DNA of 64,000 bases from NCBI RefSeq assembly GCF_017356265.1, contig NZ_JAFNAW010000010.1, positions 1 through 64,000 on the forward strand. The letters are read 5' to 3'. Below, piece by piece: positions 32,270 through 42,575 of this stretch. The position numbers were made by a program, and so were the translations under genes. Every line of letters begins with the position of its first letter. Position 1 is the stretch's first letter. A model generated the notes under the pieces. The model did not search any database, was not told where the DNA came from, and saw only the letters and a program-made list of their open reading frames with translations. The stretch comes from Paracoccus fontiphilus (GTDB lineage: Bacteria; Pseudomonadota; Alphaproteobacteria; Rhodobacterales; Rhodobacteraceae).

Positions 32270-34126
32270 ATGAAAAAGTCCGACAACCCCGCCGATCCGT
32301 TCAAGAAGGCCCTGTCCGAGGCGACCCGCGCGCTGGCTGACGACCGCGAGTTGAACGTGACCTTCAGCGCCGATCCCTCGGGTGTGGCGGGCGACACGAT
32401 GCGCCTGCCGCAGGTCAGCCGCCGCATGGGCCGGGACGAGATTCTGCAGGCCCGCGGCACCGCCGACGCCTTGGCGATGCGGATGCGCCATCACGACGCG
32501 GCGACCCATTCCCGATTCGTGCCCGCGGGTCCGATGGCGCGCGAGCTTTACGAGGCCATGGAAACCGCGCGCTGCGAGGCGCTTGGCGCCCGCGACATGC
32601 CGGGCGCCCTGTCCAATATCGACGCGCGCATCGGCGCGGATGCCGACAAGAAGGGCTACGGCCAGATCAAGGCGCCCGCCGACGCGCCCTTGGCCGTGGC
32701 TGCGGGGTATATCGTCCGGCAAGCAGCGACCGGCCGGGCGCTGCCTGCAGGGGCGCAGCATGTGGCCGACCTGTGGCGGCCTTTCGTGGAACAGCAGGCG
32801 GGCGGCTCGTTGTCGCATGTCAACGACGTGCTGGCGGACCAGGCGGCCTTTGCGCGCCTGTCGCGGCAGGTCATCAGCGACCTGGGCTATGGCGACCAGC
32901 TGGGCGACGATCCCGACCAGCCGGATGACGACGACGCCGAGGAAAATGCCGAGCAGGACGAGGAAGCGGGCGACAACCAGTCCCGCGACCAGGACGACAG
33001 CGAGGATGCCGAGGCCTCTCCCGAGCGGTCGCAGGAACAGCAGCAGGACGAACGCCAGGCCCAGGTCAGCATGGACGACCAGTCCGACGAGCAGCTGACC
33101 GACGAGGCCGAGATGCCCGAGTCGGAAACCCCGCCCGACCTGCCGCCCCCGGTCAGCGAGGCCAGCGCCGACTACAAGGTCTTCGCGCAAGCCTGGGACG
33201 AGGAAATCCGCGCCGAGGATCTGGCAGACCCGGCCGAACTGGAGCGGCTGCGTGCCTATCTGGACAAGCAGTTGGAACCCCTGCGCGGCGCCGTGTCGCG
33301 GCTGGCGAACAAGCTGCAGCGCCGCCTGCAGGCCCAGCAGAACCGAAGCTGGGAGTTCGACAAGGAGGAGGGCGTGCTGGATGCAGGCCGCCTTGCGCGC
33401 GTAGTGGCGAACCCGACCACGCCCCTGTCCTTCAAGGTCGAGAAGGACACCGAGTTCCGCGACACGGTCGTGACCCTGCTGATCGACAACTCCGGGTCGA
33501 TGCGGGGCCGTCCCATCTCCATCGCGGCGATCTGCGCCGATGTGCTGGCACGCACGCTGGAACGCTGCAGCGTCAAGGTGGAGATCCTGGGCTTCACCAC
33601 ACGGGCCTGGAAGGGCGGGCAGTCGCGCGAAGCCTGGTTGCAGGCGGGCCGTCCGGCCCAGCCGGGGCGTCTGAACGACCTGCGCCATATCATCTACAAG
33701 CCCGCCGACGCGCCTTGGCGGCGGGTGCGGCCGAACCTTGGGCTGATGATGAAGGAAGGCCTGCTGAAGGAGAACATCGACGGCGAGGCGCTGGAATGGG
33801 CGCACAAGCGCCTGGTCCGCCGGTCCGAGGTGCGCAAGATCCTGATGGTGATCTCGGACGGGGCGCCGGTCGATGATTCGACGCTGTCGGTCAACCCGGC
33901 GAACTATCTGGAAAAGCACCTGCGCGACGTGATCGCCATGGTGGAAAAGAAGCGCATGGTCGAACTGCTGGCCATCGGGATCGGGCATGACGTGACGCGC
34001 TATTACGAACGCGCGGTGACGATTACGGATGCCGACCAGCTTGCCGGTGCGATCACCGAGCAACTGGCGGCGCTGTTCGATGCCGATCCCCGCAAGCGGG
34101 CACGCGCGCTGGCGCGGCGCGCCTGA
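32270..34126 (+). CDS. cobT: Aerobic cobaltochelatase subunit CobT
   Basis: With CobN and CobS inserts cobalt into hydrogenobyrinic acid diamide in aerobic B12 synthesis. The 618-residue protein has an N-terminal CobT domain, a very acidic middle (about 220-300, rich in Asp, Glu and Gln) and a C-terminal von Willebrand A domain with a MIDAS site [13 protein letters not shown] and [16 protein letters not shown] 32270 is preferred over 32129, which lies in the divergent FMN reductase region. CobS, usually just upstream, is not adjacent here. Confidence 0.93.
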   Translation: MKKSDNPADPFKKALSEATRALADDRELNVTFSADPSGVAGDTMRLPQVSRRMGRDEILQARGTADALAMRMRHHDAATHSRFVPAGPMARELYEAMETARCEALGARDMPGALSNIDARIGADADKKGYGQIKAPADAPLAVAAGYIVRQAATGRALPAGAQHVADLWRPFVEQQAGGSLSHVNDVLADQAAFARLSRQVISDLGYGDQLGDDPDQPDDDDAEENAEQDEEAGDNQSRDQDDSEDAEASPERSQEQQQDERQAQVSMDDQSDEQLTDEAEMPESETPPDLPPPVSEASADYKVFAQAWDEEIRAEDLADPAELERLRAYLDKQLEPLRGAVSRLANKLQRRLQAQQNRSWEFDKEEGVLDAGRLARVVANPTTPLSFKVEKDTEFRDTVVTLLIDNSGSMRGRPISIAAICADVLARTLERCSVKVEILGFTTRAWKGGQSREAWLQAGRPAQPGRLNDLRHIIYKPADAPWRRVRPNLGLMMKEGLLKENIDGEALEWAHKRLVRRSEVRKILMVISDGAPVDDSTLSVNPANYLEKHLRDVIAMVEKKRMVELLAIGIGHDVTRYYERAVTITDADQLAGAITEQLAALFDADPRKRARALARRA

Positions 34127-34142
34127 CGCGTCCGGCAGTGTC

Positions 34143-34211
34143 AGGGGGTCCTGGACCCCCTGCGGACGCCCGGGGCGTCCTACCCCCGAGGGTATTTGGA
34201 CAACGAAGAAG
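34143..34211. terminator. Triple hairpin and rhodobacterial intergenic repeat between convergent genes
   Basis: Three consecutive hairpins: AGGGGGTCC/GGACCCCCT (34143-34161), GGACGCC/GGCGTCC (34164-34180) and TACCC/GGGTA (34181-34194), the last followed by TTT. The segment CCCCCGAGGGTATTTGGA with the following caacgaagaag is a version of the repeat seen at 49686-49720. The last codons of the epimerase (SKYPRG) lie within it. Confidence 0.65.
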
Positions 34212-35010
34212 CCAGCAGGCCGGGCATGGCGGCGCCCAGTCTTGCGGTGCCTCCGGGTTGCCAGCCTATGGTGCGCAGGCGGTCGCAGCGCTGCACGCGC
34301 AGGGGTGCGGGATCGGCCCGCTGCGGTAGGGGATGCGGGCAGTCGGTCAGCGCCTGGACCTCGGCCAGCAGATCGTGACGGTCCAGAACCAGGTCGCTGC
34401 AGTTCACCTGTCGCGGCGGGTCCGTCTGAGAGAGAAGCAGCAGGATCGCTGCGGCCATGTCGTCGCCATGGACTTCGGTGGCGACACGGGGCTGGATAGA
34501 ATGTCCCGCCAGGTAGTCGTCAAACAGGTCGCGCCATTTGGCGGCGTGGCCGTAGATGCCGGTCGCGCGAACCGACGTGCCCTTGAGGGGAAGGTTGGCA
34601 AGGTGGTCCTCGGCCTCTGCCTTGACTTGGCCATACAGGTTGACGGGGCGGGCGGGCAGGTCGTCCGGCAAGGTCATGCCCGCAGGATGCCCGTCATGGA
34701 CGGCGCGCGAGGACAGGAAGACGATCCTGCCCACGCCGTCCCGTGCCGCCTTGTCGAACAGCCGGAACGTGCCGTCGCGGTTCAGGCGCAGGAAGCGGTC
34801 GGGATCGTCCCCCTCGCCCCCGCGGTAGCGTCCGGGCGCGTGGGCGAAGGCGCAATGGATCAGCGCATCGACGCCCGACAGGTCGGGCGCGTCGCCCAGG
34901 TGGAAGCCGGTGCCGCGATCCAGGCGCGTGACATGGTGGCCCGCTGCCTGCGCGGCGCGCAGCACGAAGCCGCCCACGATGCCCGAGGCGCCGGCCAGGG
35001 CGATGCGCAT
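34180..35010 (-). CDS. NAD-dependent epimerase/dehydratase family protein
   Basis: Extended short-chain dehydrogenase of 276 residues from ATG 35010. The Rossmann loop is MRIALAGASGIVGGFVLRAA, the catalytic Tyr-x-x-x-Lys is VNLYGQVKAEAE near 133-143, with VFLSSRAVHDG before it. It probably acts on a nucleotide sugar; the partner gene upstream is a GT8 glycosyltransferase whose stop overlaps this start in TGATG. Its last residues are encoded by an intergenic repeat, suggesting the C-terminus was extended or replaced. Confidence 0.82.
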   Translation of the reverse strand: MRIALAGASGIVGGFVLRAAQAAGHHVTRLDRGTGFHLGDAPDLSGVDALIHCAFAHAPGRYRGGEGDDPDRFLRLNRDGTFRLFDKAARDGVGRIVFLSSRAVHDGHPAGMTLPDDLPARPVNLYGQVKAEAEDHLANLPLKGTSVRATGIYGHAAKWRDLFDDYLAGHSIQPRVATEVHGDDMAAAILLLLSQTDPPRQVNCSDLVLDRHDLLAEVQALTDCPHPLPQRADPAPLRVQRCDRLRTIGWQPGGTARLGAAMPGLLASSLSKYPRG

Positions 35011-35903
35011 CAGGCGGCCGGGCGGACCTGCGCGGCCAGGTCGGGGACGGGCTGGCCTTCCGCGATCGCGCGCCACAGGTCGATCAGCGGGCGCAGCAGG
35101 GGCGCCTTGTCGTGGTCCTGCCACGGCTTCTCGTACTGGAAATGCAGGATGCGGATGTCTTCCCAGCTCCACAGTTCCGGCATGTTGATCCAGACATATT
35201 GCAGCATGTTGTGGTGGATCGACAGGCCCTGCCAGTCGGGGAAGTAGTCCTGCAGGAAGGTCTGGTCGGTGCGCCGCCAGAAGACGCCCGGCCGGTCCAG
35301 ATGCGCCATCATGGCGTTGAACGTGCGGATGTCGGGACGCGCGGTGAACACGCCCGAGTTCATGCGGTGGAACCCGTCGAGGCCGTCATAGACGTTGGGC
35401 GCGGCGCAGAACTCCGGCAGGTCGAACAGCTTTTCGACAGGGCGCAGCACCACCGCGTCGGCGTCGATGAAGACGCAACGGTCGTAGTCCAGCTGCCACA
35501 GCCGCAGCTTGACGAAGTTGTCCAGGGGCGTGTGGAAGTCGGGCTTGCCGCCGCGGGTGAAGGCCGCGCGGGCATGAAGGGCGTCGCGGGCATGGGTGCG
35601 GTCGAAAGCCTCGCCCGTGGGCAGCAGGTCGGCCGCGATCAGCCGGGCGCCGTGGGCGCGCAGCCGCGCCAGATGGGCTGGGCCAAGGCCGCGATGCATC
35701 ACCACCAGGTCGGCCCGGGTGCCCGTCAGCTTCAGCGACCGCAGCAGCGCCTCGGCCCCCGGCAGATAGTCGGGGTTGGTGACCAGCGTCACATAGGCAT
35801 GGTCGGACAGGGCTTTCGTTTCGGCGCGCAGACCGGCGGGCAGGGAATGGTTGCTGCCTTGCGGTGCGGTGCGGTACAGCGGCGAGATCCGGGTGGTGTC
35901 CAT
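35010..35903 (-). CDS. Family 8 glycosyltransferase (glycogenin-like)
   Basis: A 297-residue transferase. HAYVTLVTNPDYLPGAEALLRSL opens the GT-A fold, the DxD metal site is CVFIDADAVVLRP near residue 145, and the acceptor segment GFHRMNSGVFTARPD and HHNMLQYVWINMPELW follow, as in GT8 proteins. ATG 35903 is chosen because the upstream seven codons lack a ribosome site. It probably forms a two-gene unit with the epimerase; the sugar and acceptor are unknown. Confidence 0.8.
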   Translation of the reverse strand: MDTTRISPLYRTAPQGSNHSLPAGLRAETKALSDHAYVTLVTNPDYLPGAEALLRSLKLTGTRADLVVMHRGLGPAHLARLRAHGARLIAADLLPTGEAFDRTHARDALHARAAFTRGGKPDFHTPLDNFVKLRLWQLDYDRCVFIDADAVVLRPVEKLFDLPEFCAAPNVYDGLDGFHRMNSGVFTARPDIRTFNAMMAHLDRPGVFWRRTDQTFLQDYFPDWQGLSIHHNMLQYVWINMPELWSWEDIRILHFQYEKPWQDHDKAPLLRPLIDLWRAIAEGQPVPDLAAQVRPAA

Positions 35904-36049
35904 CGGGTATCCTGGGCAGTCCAAAGAAGTCTGGCGGCGGTTCGGCGCGACGTTATGGCACTTTTGTAAACCGTTGATGACAGAACGCCATGGGCATTGC
36001 CAGGGTTCACCGAAAGGCTAACCTGCCCGCCGCAACCAAGGGAATGATC

Positions 36050-37429
36050 ATGAGCCTGCCCTCCGAACTTTCCGATCGCCTGCGTGGCATCCTGGGAACA
36101 CGCCTGTCCGAAATCGCAGCGGATCGCGACCACCATGCGCAGTCGGAAAGCTTCCACCGGTCGGCCCCGCCCGATGCCGTGTGCTGGCCCGACAGCGCCG
36201 AGGAGGTCGCGGCGATCCTGTCGGCCTGCAACGATGCGCGCGTGCCGGTGATCGCCTGGGGCACGGGAACCTCGCTGGAAGGTCACGCGCTGCCGCTTCG
36301 GGGCGGGATCAGCCTCGATCTGTCGCGGATGGACAGGGTGGAGGAGATCCGGGCCGCCGACATGCAGGCCACCGTCCAGCCGGGCGTCACGCGAGAGGCG
36401 CTGAACACGGAACTGCGCGCGACGGGGCTGTTCTTCCCCGTCGATCCCGGCGCCAATGCCAGTCTTGGCGGGATGGCGGCCACGCGCGCCAGCGGGACGA
36501 CCGCCGTGCGCTATGGCACCATGCGCGACAACGTGCTGGCCTTGCAGGTGGTGCTGGCCGACGGGCGGATCATCCGCACCGGCACGCGGGCGGCGAAATC
36601 CAGCGCGGGCTATGACCTGACGGGGCTGTTCGTCGGCTCCGAGGGCACGCTGGGCGTCATCACCGAACTGACGCTGCGCCTGCATGGCCAGCCCGAGGAG
36701 GTGGCCGCCGCCGTCTGCGCCTTCGACAGCCTGGATCATGCGGTGGAATGCGTCAGCGCCACGATCCAGTCGGGCATCCCTATGGCGCGGATCGAGTTCG
36801 TCGATGCGGCAAGCGCGCGGGCCTTCAACCTGCATTCCGGCAGCGCCATGCCCGAGCAGCCGCACCTGATGATCGAGTTCCACGGCAGCCCCAATGCCGT
36901 GCGCGAGGACGCCGCCCGCTTCGGAGAGATCGCGGCCGAGTTCGGGGCGCAGGGCTTCGACTGGGCCACCACGGCGGAAGATCGCGCGCGTCTGTGGCGG
37001 ATGCGGCATGGAGCCTATCACGCCTGTCTGGCGCTGCGTCCCGGCGCCTCGGGGCTGATCACGGATGTTTGCGTGCCGATGTCGCACCTGCCCGCCGCCG
37101 TCCATGCCGCCGCCGCCGACATTGCTGCCGAGGGGCTGATCGGTCCCATCCTGGGCCATGTCGGCGACGGCAATTTCCATTCGCTGCTGCTGGTCGATCC
37201 GGCCAATGCGGACGAGGTCGCGGCGGCCAAGCGCATCGCCACCCGCATGGCCGAACGCGCGCTGGCCGTGGGGGGCACGATCAGCGGCGAACATGGCATC
37301 GGCGTCGGCAAGCGCGGGCTGATGGGCGCGCAGCATGGCGAGGGGTGGGAGCTGATGGGCCAGATCAAGGCGGCGCTGGACCCCCATGACATTCTGAACC
37401 CCGGAAAGCTGGTGCCCGACAGGAACTAG
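36050..37429 (+). CDS. FAD-linked oxidase, D-lactate dehydrogenase (cytochrome) type
   Basis: VAO-fold flavoprotein of 459 residues oxidising a D-2-hydroxy acid. The FAD domain carries VIAWGTGTSLEGHALPLRGGISLDL and VDPGANASLGGMAATRASGTTAVRYGTMRDNV; the C-terminal cap has GHVGDGNFHSLLLVD (metal/substrate histidines) and GGTISGEHGIGVGKR. These are shared by D-lactate:cytochrome c and D-2-hydroxyglutarate dehydrogenases; I favour D-lactate. ATG 36050 follows aagggaatgatc; 36044 is an alternative. Confidence 0.87.
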   Translation: MSLPSELSDRLRGILGTRLSEIAADRDHHAQSESFHRSAPPDAVCWPDSAEEVAAILSACNDARVPVIAWGTGTSLEGHALPLRGGISLDLSRMDRVEEIRAADMQATVQPGVTREALNTELRATGLFFPVDPGANASLGGMAATRASGTTAVRYGTMRDNVLALQVVLADGRIIRTGTRAAKSSAGYDLTGLFVGSEGTLGVITELTLRLHGQPEEVAAAVCAFDSLDHAVECVSATIQSGIPMARIEFVDAASARAFNLHSGSAMPEQPHLMIEFHGSPNAVREDAARFGEIAAEFGAQGFDWATTAEDRARLWRMRHGAYHACLALRPGASGLITDVCVPMSHLPAAVHAAAADIAAEGLIGPILGHVGDGNFHSLLLVDPANADEVAAAKRIATRMAERALAVGGTISGEHGIGVGKRGLMGAQHGEGWELMGQIKAALDPHDILNPGKLVPDRN

Positions 37430-37476
37430 GCCCAGCGCCCGGCAGTTTCCTTGCCAAGCCACCGGAGAAAAACGCC

Positions 37477-37794
37477 ATGTCCCACAACGACAACAACGTC
37501 CAGCGCTCGGCCAGCCGCCACAAGCCCGCGCTGATCGCCATCGCCTTCGTGCTGATCGCGGCCTTCCTGGCCTTCATGGTGTTCCGGCCGGGAGTGGACG
37601 AGCAGAACGAAGGGCTGGCGACCACGCCGCCCCCTGCCGGCACGCCCGTGACCAATGCCGAGGGAACCGACGGCACGGCTCCGCCGCTGGTGTCACCGGA
37701 AGGCCTGCCCGAGCCCGAAGAAGGCGAAGTGCGCGGCACCGAAGCGGCGCCCGCCACGGAAGACGCCGCGCCTGCCGATGAGGATGCGAACTGA
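37477..37794 (+). CDS. Small membrane-anchored acidic protein
   Basis: A 105-residue hypothetical protein with a basic N-terminus (VQRSASRHK), one membrane helix (ALIAIAFVLIAAFLAFMVF, about 18-36) and a Pro/Glu/Ala/Thr-rich acidic tail that would lie in the periplasm. A GGAG site precedes the ATG. The low-complexity tail resembles linkers in envelope proteins. No family recognised. A weak GTCAC/GTGAC hairpin followed by TTTT lies at 37812-37831. Confidence 0.7.
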   Translation: MSHNDNNVQRSASRHKPALIAIAFVLIAAFLAFMVFRPGVDEQNEGLATTPPPAGTPVTNAEGTDGTAPPLVSPEGLPEPEEGEVRGTEAAPATEDAAPADEDAN

Positions 37795-37898
37795 CTGACG
37801 CACTCGTGACCGTCACGGCCCGGTGACTTTTCCTCACGACCTTGCGATAAGCGCCAAAAGGGCGCGCCAAGCGCCCAAGGCAAGGTCGAAGGGGCAGG

Positions 37899-38690
37899 AT
37901 GCGGTATTTCAGCAAGATATTGATGGGGCTGATGCTTGTGCTGGCGGTCGCCTGCGCGCGGACGCCGGAACGGGGCGGCTATCGTGCGGCGCCCGGTCCG
38001 GGCGCCAATCCGCAACTGGGCGATTCGGCACCCCACGACTGGGGCGGGCGGCATCCCTATGGTCATGCCGTTCACGGGATCGACGTGTCGCGCTGGCAGG
38101 GGGACATCGACTGGAACCGGGTCCGCAATGCAGGCATCAGCTTCGCCTTCATCAAGGCGACCGAAGGGGGCGACCATTATGACCCCAGCTTCCACCGCTA
38201 CTGGCGCGAGGCCGCGGCGGCCCGCATCCCGCGCGGCGCCTATCACTATTATTACTTCTGCCGGTCCGGGGCAGAGCAGGCCCGCTGGTTCATCCAGCAG
38301 GTCCCGCGCGAGATCGGGTCGCTGCCGCCGGTCATCGACCTGGAATGGACCCATTCGAAGACCTGCCCGTATCGGCCTTCCCCGGCCGAGATCAAGCGGC
38401 AGGCCTCGGTGTTCATGGACATCGTGGGCCGCCATTACGGCCAGCGTCCGATCATCTACACGACGGTGGATTTCTATCGTGACAACCGCCTGGGCGACAT
38501 GCGGGCCGAGTTCTGGCTGCGCTCGGTGGCGAACCATCCCAGCGTACCTTATCCGGGCCAGCGCTGGGCCTTCTGGCAGTATACCGGGACCGGCATCGTT
38601 CCGGGCATTCGGGGCAACACGGACCTCAATGCCTTTGCCGGAAGCCGCGCGGATTGGGTGCGATGGTTGCAAACTCGACTGACACGGTAA
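37899..38690 (+). CDS. GH25 family lysozyme
   Basis: Muramidase of the GH25 barrel, 263 residues. After a signal sequence (MRYFSKILMGLMLVLAVACA, possibly a lipoprotein with Cys19) comes the catalytic domain: VHGIDVSRWQGDIDWNRV, FAFIKATEGGDHYDP, RGAYHYYYFCRSG, and the catalytic acidic pair in PPVIDLEW. It probably acts on the cell's own peptidoglycan, or less likely is a captured phage lysin. Its last 28 bp overlap the next gene. Confidence 0.9.
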   Translation: MRYFSKILMGLMLVLAVACARTPERGGYRAAPGPGANPQLGDSAPHDWGGRHPYGHAVHGIDVSRWQGDIDWNRVRNAGISFAFIKATEGGDHYDPSFHRYWREAAAARIPRGAYHYYYFCRSGAEQARWFIQQVPREIGSLPPVIDLEWTHSKTCPYRPSPAEIKRQASVFMDIVGRHYGQRPIIYTTVDFYRDNRLGDMRAEFWLRSVANHPSVPYPGQRWAFWQYTGTGIVPGIRGNTDLNAFAGSRADWVRWLQTRLTR

Positions 38691-39319
38691 GACCCAGCTT
38701 CTGGCTTCGGGTCGAATTCGCGGCGCTCTATATCGGGGCGCCGCTGGTCATTGCGCTGTTCATGCCGGGCCGCCACCTGTTCGAGGCCCTGGCCGTCTTT
38801 TCGGTCATCGGTTTGCTTCTGTTGTGGCGCACGGGCGGGTTCGGCTTCCGTTCCCTTGTCCGGGGGTGGAGCAGGATGCCCTGGCTGGAGGTCCTTGGCC
38901 TGTCGCTCGCGACCCTGCTGGCCGGCACGGTGATCCTGTATTTCACCTATCCCGAGCGGCTGTTCACCATGCTGCGGTCGGGGATGCTGCCGCTGATCTG
39001 GGTCTTCTACCCGCTGCTGTCGGCGCTGCCGCAGGAACTGATCTTCCGGCCGCTGTTCTTCCACCGCTACGGCGCGCTGCTGCCCTCGGGTCACGGGGCC
39101 ATCGCGATCAATGCGAGCATCTTTTCCTTTGCGCATCTGATGTACTGGTCGTCCGTGGTGGCGGTGATGACCTTCGTGGGGGGCTGGATCTTCGCCCGCG
39201 CCTATCTGCGCCACGGCTTCCCCGCCGCCTGGGTGCTGCACGCGGTCGCGGGAAACGTGCTGTTCACCGTGGGGATGGGCGCCTATTTCTATACCGGCAA
39301 CGTGGTGCGCCCGTTCTAG
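38663..39319 (+). CDS. CPBP family intramembrane metalloprotease-like protein
   Basis: A 218-residue integral membrane protein with about six hydrophobic segments. Motif 1 is LPQELIFRPLFFHR: the usual first Glu of EExxxR is Gln, a subtype I believe is common in proteobacteria. Motif 2 is SFAHLMYW and motif 3 HAVAGNVLF. The substrate is unknown; CPBP proteins act in prenyl-protein cleavage or bacteriocin immunity in other organisms. ATG 38663 is preferred over the in-frame TTG at 38654. Confidence 0.83.
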   Translation: MVANSTDTVRPSFWLRVEFAALYIGAPLVIALFMPGRHLFEALAVFSVIGLLLLWRTGGFGFRSLVRGWSRMPWLEVLGLSLATLLAGTVILYFTYPERLFTMLRSGMLPLIWVFYPLLSALPQELIFRPLFFHRYGALLPSGHGAIAINASIFSFAHLMYWSSVVAVMTFVGGWIFARAYLRHGFPAAWVLHAVAGNVLFTVGMGAYFYTGNVVRPF

Positions 39320-39375
39320 GTTGACTTCCCGTCCCCGCCGCGCTTGATGCACGGCGGATTATTCGGGGAACGACC

Positions 39376-41148
39376 ATGCACGCCTATCGCAGCCACACCT
39401 GCGGCGACCTGACCGCCGCTTCAGCCGGCGAAACCGTCCGCCTGTCGGGCTGGGTCCATCGGGTCCGCGATCATGGCGGCGTTCTGTTCGTGGACCTGCG
39501 CGACCATTACGGCATGACGCAGGTGCTGGCCGACAGCGACAGCCCGGCCTTTGCCGCGATGGACAAGCTGCGGGCGGAAACCGTGGTCCGCATCGATGGC
39601 CGCGTGAAGCTGCGCGACGCGTCGCTGGTCAACCCCAAGCTGCCCACCGGAGAGATCGAGGTCTATGCCACGGACCTTGAAGTCCTGGGGCCGTCGGACG
39701 AACTGCCGCTGCCGGTCTTCGGCGACCAGGAGTACCCCGAGGAAACGCGGCTGGCCTATCGCTTCCTGGACCTGCGCCGCGAGTCGCTGCACGACAACAT
39801 CATGCTGCGGTCCAAGGTGATCCGGTCGATCCGCAACCGCATGTGGGACCAGGGCTTTACCGAGTTCCAGACGCCCATCATCACCGCCTCCAGCCCCGAA
39901 GGCGCGCGCGACTTCCTGGTCCCCTCGCGCCTGCATCCGGGCAAGTTCTACGCCCTGCCGCAGGCGCCCCAGCAGTTCAAGCAGCTGATCATGGTCGCGG
40001 GCTTCGACAAGTATTTCCAGATCGCCCCCTGCTTCCGCGACGAGGACCCGCGCGCCGACCGCAGCCCCACCGACTTCTACCAGCTGGACATGGAAATGTC
40101 CTTCGTGGATCAGGAAGACGTGTTCGCCGCGATCCAGCCCGTCATCCAGGGCCTGTTCGAGGAGTTCGGGGGCCGCCCCGTCGATGCCGAATGGCCGCGC
40201 ATCCCCTACGCGGAATCGATGTTGAAATACGGCAGCGACAAGCCCGACCTGCGCAACCCGATCGAGATGCAGGTGGTCAGCGACCATTTCCGCGGATCAG
40301 GCTTCGGCATCTTCGCCAAGCTGTTGGAGCAGGAGGGGACCGAGGTCCGCGCCATCCCCGCGCCGACCGGCGGCAGCCGCAAGTTCGCCGACCGCATGAA
40401 CGCATTCGCGCAGCGCGAGGGGCTGCCCGGCATGGGCTACATCTTCTGGCGCAAGGCCGAGGATGGGTCCACCGAGGCCGCCGGTCCCATCGCCAAGGCC
40501 CTGGGCCATGAACCGACCGAGGCGATCCGCACCCAGCTTGGGCTGGGCGAGGGCGATGCGGTGTTCTTCCTGGGCGGCAAGCCCGAGCAGTTCGAGGCCG
40601 TCGCGGGCCGCGCCCGCAACGAGATCGGACGCGAGTTGGGCCTGACCCAGGAAAACCAGTTCAAGTTCGCCTGGATCGTCGATTTCCCGATGTACGAGAA
40701 AACCGAAGACGGGAAGATCGACTTCAGCCACAACCCGTTTTCCATGCCGCAGGGCGGCCTTGACGCGCTGTCGGGCGATCCCTTGCAGGTCAAGGGCTAC
40801 CAGTACGACCTCGCCTGCAACGGCTACGAGCTGATTTCCGGCGCGATCCGCAACCACAAGCCCGAGATCATGTTCAAGGCCTTCGAACTGGCGGGCTATC
40901 CGGCATCCGAGGTGGAAAAGCGCTTTGGCGGCATGGTCAAGGCGTTCCGATACGGCGCGCCGCCGCACGGGGGCTGCGCCGCCGGCATCGACCGCATCGT
41001 GATGCTGCTGGCCGATGAGGTGAACATCCGCCAGGTCATCATGTTCCCGATGAACCAGCGTGCCGAGGATCTGATGATGGGCGCGCCCAGCGAACCCACC
41101 AACGAACAGCTGCGCGAGTTGCGCCTGCGCGCCTTGCCAAAAGAGTGA
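39376..41148 (+). CDS. aspS: Aspartate-tRNA ligase
   Basis: Charges tRNA-Asp (or Asp and Asn tRNAs in non-discriminating forms). The 590-residue length and the order OB-fold anticodon domain ([19 protein letters not shown]), class II motifs 1-3 ([58 protein letters not shown]) and a GAD insert at about 290-420 mark the bacterial enzyme. Whether it discriminates against tRNA-Asn cannot be decided without knowing if gatCAB and asnS exist. Confidence 0.97.
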   Translation: MHAYRSHTCGDLTAASAGETVRLSGWVHRVRDHGGVLFVDLRDHYGMTQVLADSDSPAFAAMDKLRAETVVRIDGRVKLRDASLVNPKLPTGEIEVYATDLEVLGPSDELPLPVFGDQEYPEETRLAYRFLDLRRESLHDNIMLRSKVIRSIRNRMWDQGFTEFQTPIITASSPEGARDFLVPSRLHPGKFYALPQAPQQFKQLIMVAGFDKYFQIAPCFRDEDPRADRSPTDFYQLDMEMSFVDQEDVFAAIQPVIQGLFEEFGGRPVDAEWPRIPYAESMLKYGSDKPDLRNPIEMQVVSDHFRGSGFGIFAKLLEQEGTEVRAIPAPTGGSRKFADRMNAFAQREGLPGMGYIFWRKAEDGSTEAAGPIAKALGHEPTEAIRTQLGLGEGDAVFFLGGKPEQFEAVAGRARNEIGRELGLTQENQFKFAWIVDFPMYEKTEDGKIDFSHNPFSMPQGGLDALSGDPLQVKGYQYDLACNGYELISGAIRNHKPEIMFKAFELAGYPASEVEKRFGGMVKAFRYGAPPHGGCAAGIDRIVMLLADEVNIRQVIMFPMNQRAEDLMMGAPSEPTNEQLRELRLRALPKE

Positions 41149-41211
41149 TCTGACATTCCCGTCCCCTGTGCCTAGCCTGCCAAGGAAATTCACAAGGCAA
41201 GGGGGGCGCGA

Positions 41212-42570
41212 ATGCTGGCATATCCCGAACTCGCGGCGATCAGGCTGGGCTATGGGCTTTCGCCCCTGGCCCCGCCTCCTGCCGATCCCGTCGCGCTTGT
41301 GCGGTCGATCCGGGATGCCGGGCCGGATGATCAGGCGTTCTCGATGGCTCGGGACCACCTGCCTTTCCGGTCCCGCTTTGCCGAGCTGAATGCAAAGGAG
41401 GCCGACCGGAACGAGGCCGCGATCGACGCCTTGCGCGACCGGGTGCGCGACACGGGCATCCGGGTGGCACAGATCAGGATGGCCCGCGCCGTGGGCGATC
41501 CCGGCGGGTTCGGCGAACGCCTTGTGCAGTTCTGGGCCGACCACTTCACGGTGACGAACGCGAACCTGTTCGACACGCTGGCCTCGGCGGCCTTCGTGGA
41601 CGAGGCGATCCGTCCGCATCTGACGGGCCGTTACGCGACCATGATGCTGGCGGCCGAAACGCATCCCCGCATGATCATGTACCTGGATCAGATGAACTCG
41701 ATCGGCCCCAATTCGGTGGCGGGTCGCCGCCCCGGCAAGCGCCTCGGCATCAACGAGAACCTCGCGCGCGAGATGATCGAGCTGCACAGCCTGGGCGCGG
41801 GTTCCGGCTATGCGCAGCGCGACGTGCGGCAGTTGGCCTTGTTGCTGACCGGCCTGACCGTGCGGCCCAATCACGACGCGACCGCCTTCTTCAACAAGAA
41901 CTGGGCAGAACCCGGCCCGTTCGAGGTTCTGGGCAAGACCTATGTGCGGGGCAGGGGCAAGGGCGTGGTCGGAGAGGTGATCGACGACCTGGCCCGGCAC
42001 GACGCCACCGCGCGGCACATCGCGCGCAAGCTTGCGGCGCATTTCATCTCGGACGATCCGCCCGAGGCGTTGGTCCAGCGCCTGACGCAGGCATTTCGCG
42101 ACACCGACGGCGATCTTCCGACCCTCTACCTGATCCTGGCCGAGGCGCCCGAGCTGCGGGACTGCTTCCGCCAGAAGGTCCGCCAGCCCTTCGACTTCGT
42201 CGTGGCGGCGTTGCGGGGCTGCGGCTTCACGCGGCAGGAGGTGATGGCGTTGGAGCAGCGCGTCTTTCACAACCTGGTCATGGGCGGCATGTTTGCCATG
42301 GGCCAGCAATGGGGCCTGCCGCGCGGCCCCGACGGATGGCCCGAGGATGCCTCGGCCTGGGCGACGGCGCAGGGGCTTGCCGGGCGCATCGACTGGGCCA
42401 TGCGGATGCTGCCGAAGCTGCGGCCGGATCTGCCCGATCCGCGTGCCTTCATGCAGGCCGCGCTTGGCGAAAGCGCCTCGGACGATCTTCGCTGGGCGGT
42501 ACCCAAGGCCGAAAGCCCGGCCGAGGGAATGGCCGTGATCCTGGGCTCGCCCGACTTCAACCGGAGGTGA
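41212..42570 (+). CDS. DUF1800 family protein
   Basis: A 452-residue protein of DUF1800: FWADHFTVTNANLF, MMLAAETHPRMIMYLDQ, NENLAREMIELHSLGAGSGY, YAQRDVRQLALLLTGL, and a C-terminal helical part with RQPFDFVVAALRGCGF. DUF1800 genes are almost always followed by a DUF1501 gene, as here after 5 bases. The pair is proposed to be an exported system of unknown function. An AAGGGGGG site precedes the ATG. Confidence 0.88.
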   Translation: MLAYPELAAIRLGYGLSPLAPPPADPVALVRSIRDAGPDDQAFSMARDHLPFRSRFAELNAKEADRNEAAIDALRDRVRDTGIRVAQIRMARAVGDPGGFGERLVQFWADHFTVTNANLFDTLASAAFVDEAIRPHLTGRYATMMLAAETHPRMIMYLDQMNSIGPNSVAGRRPGKRLGINENLAREMIELHSLGAGSGYAQRDVRQLALLLTGLTVRPNHDATAFFNKNWAEPGPFEVLGKTYVRGRGKGVVGEVIDDLARHDATARHIARKLAAHFISDDPPEALVQRLTQAFRDTDGDLPTLYLILAEAPELRDCFRQKVRQPFDFVVAALRGCGFTRQEVMALEQRVFHNLVMGGMFAMGQQWGLPRGPDGWPEDASAWATAQGLAGRIDWAMRMLPKLRPDLPDPRAFMQAALGESASDDLRWAVPKAESPAEGMAVILGSPDFNRR

Positions 42571-42575
42571 ACCTC

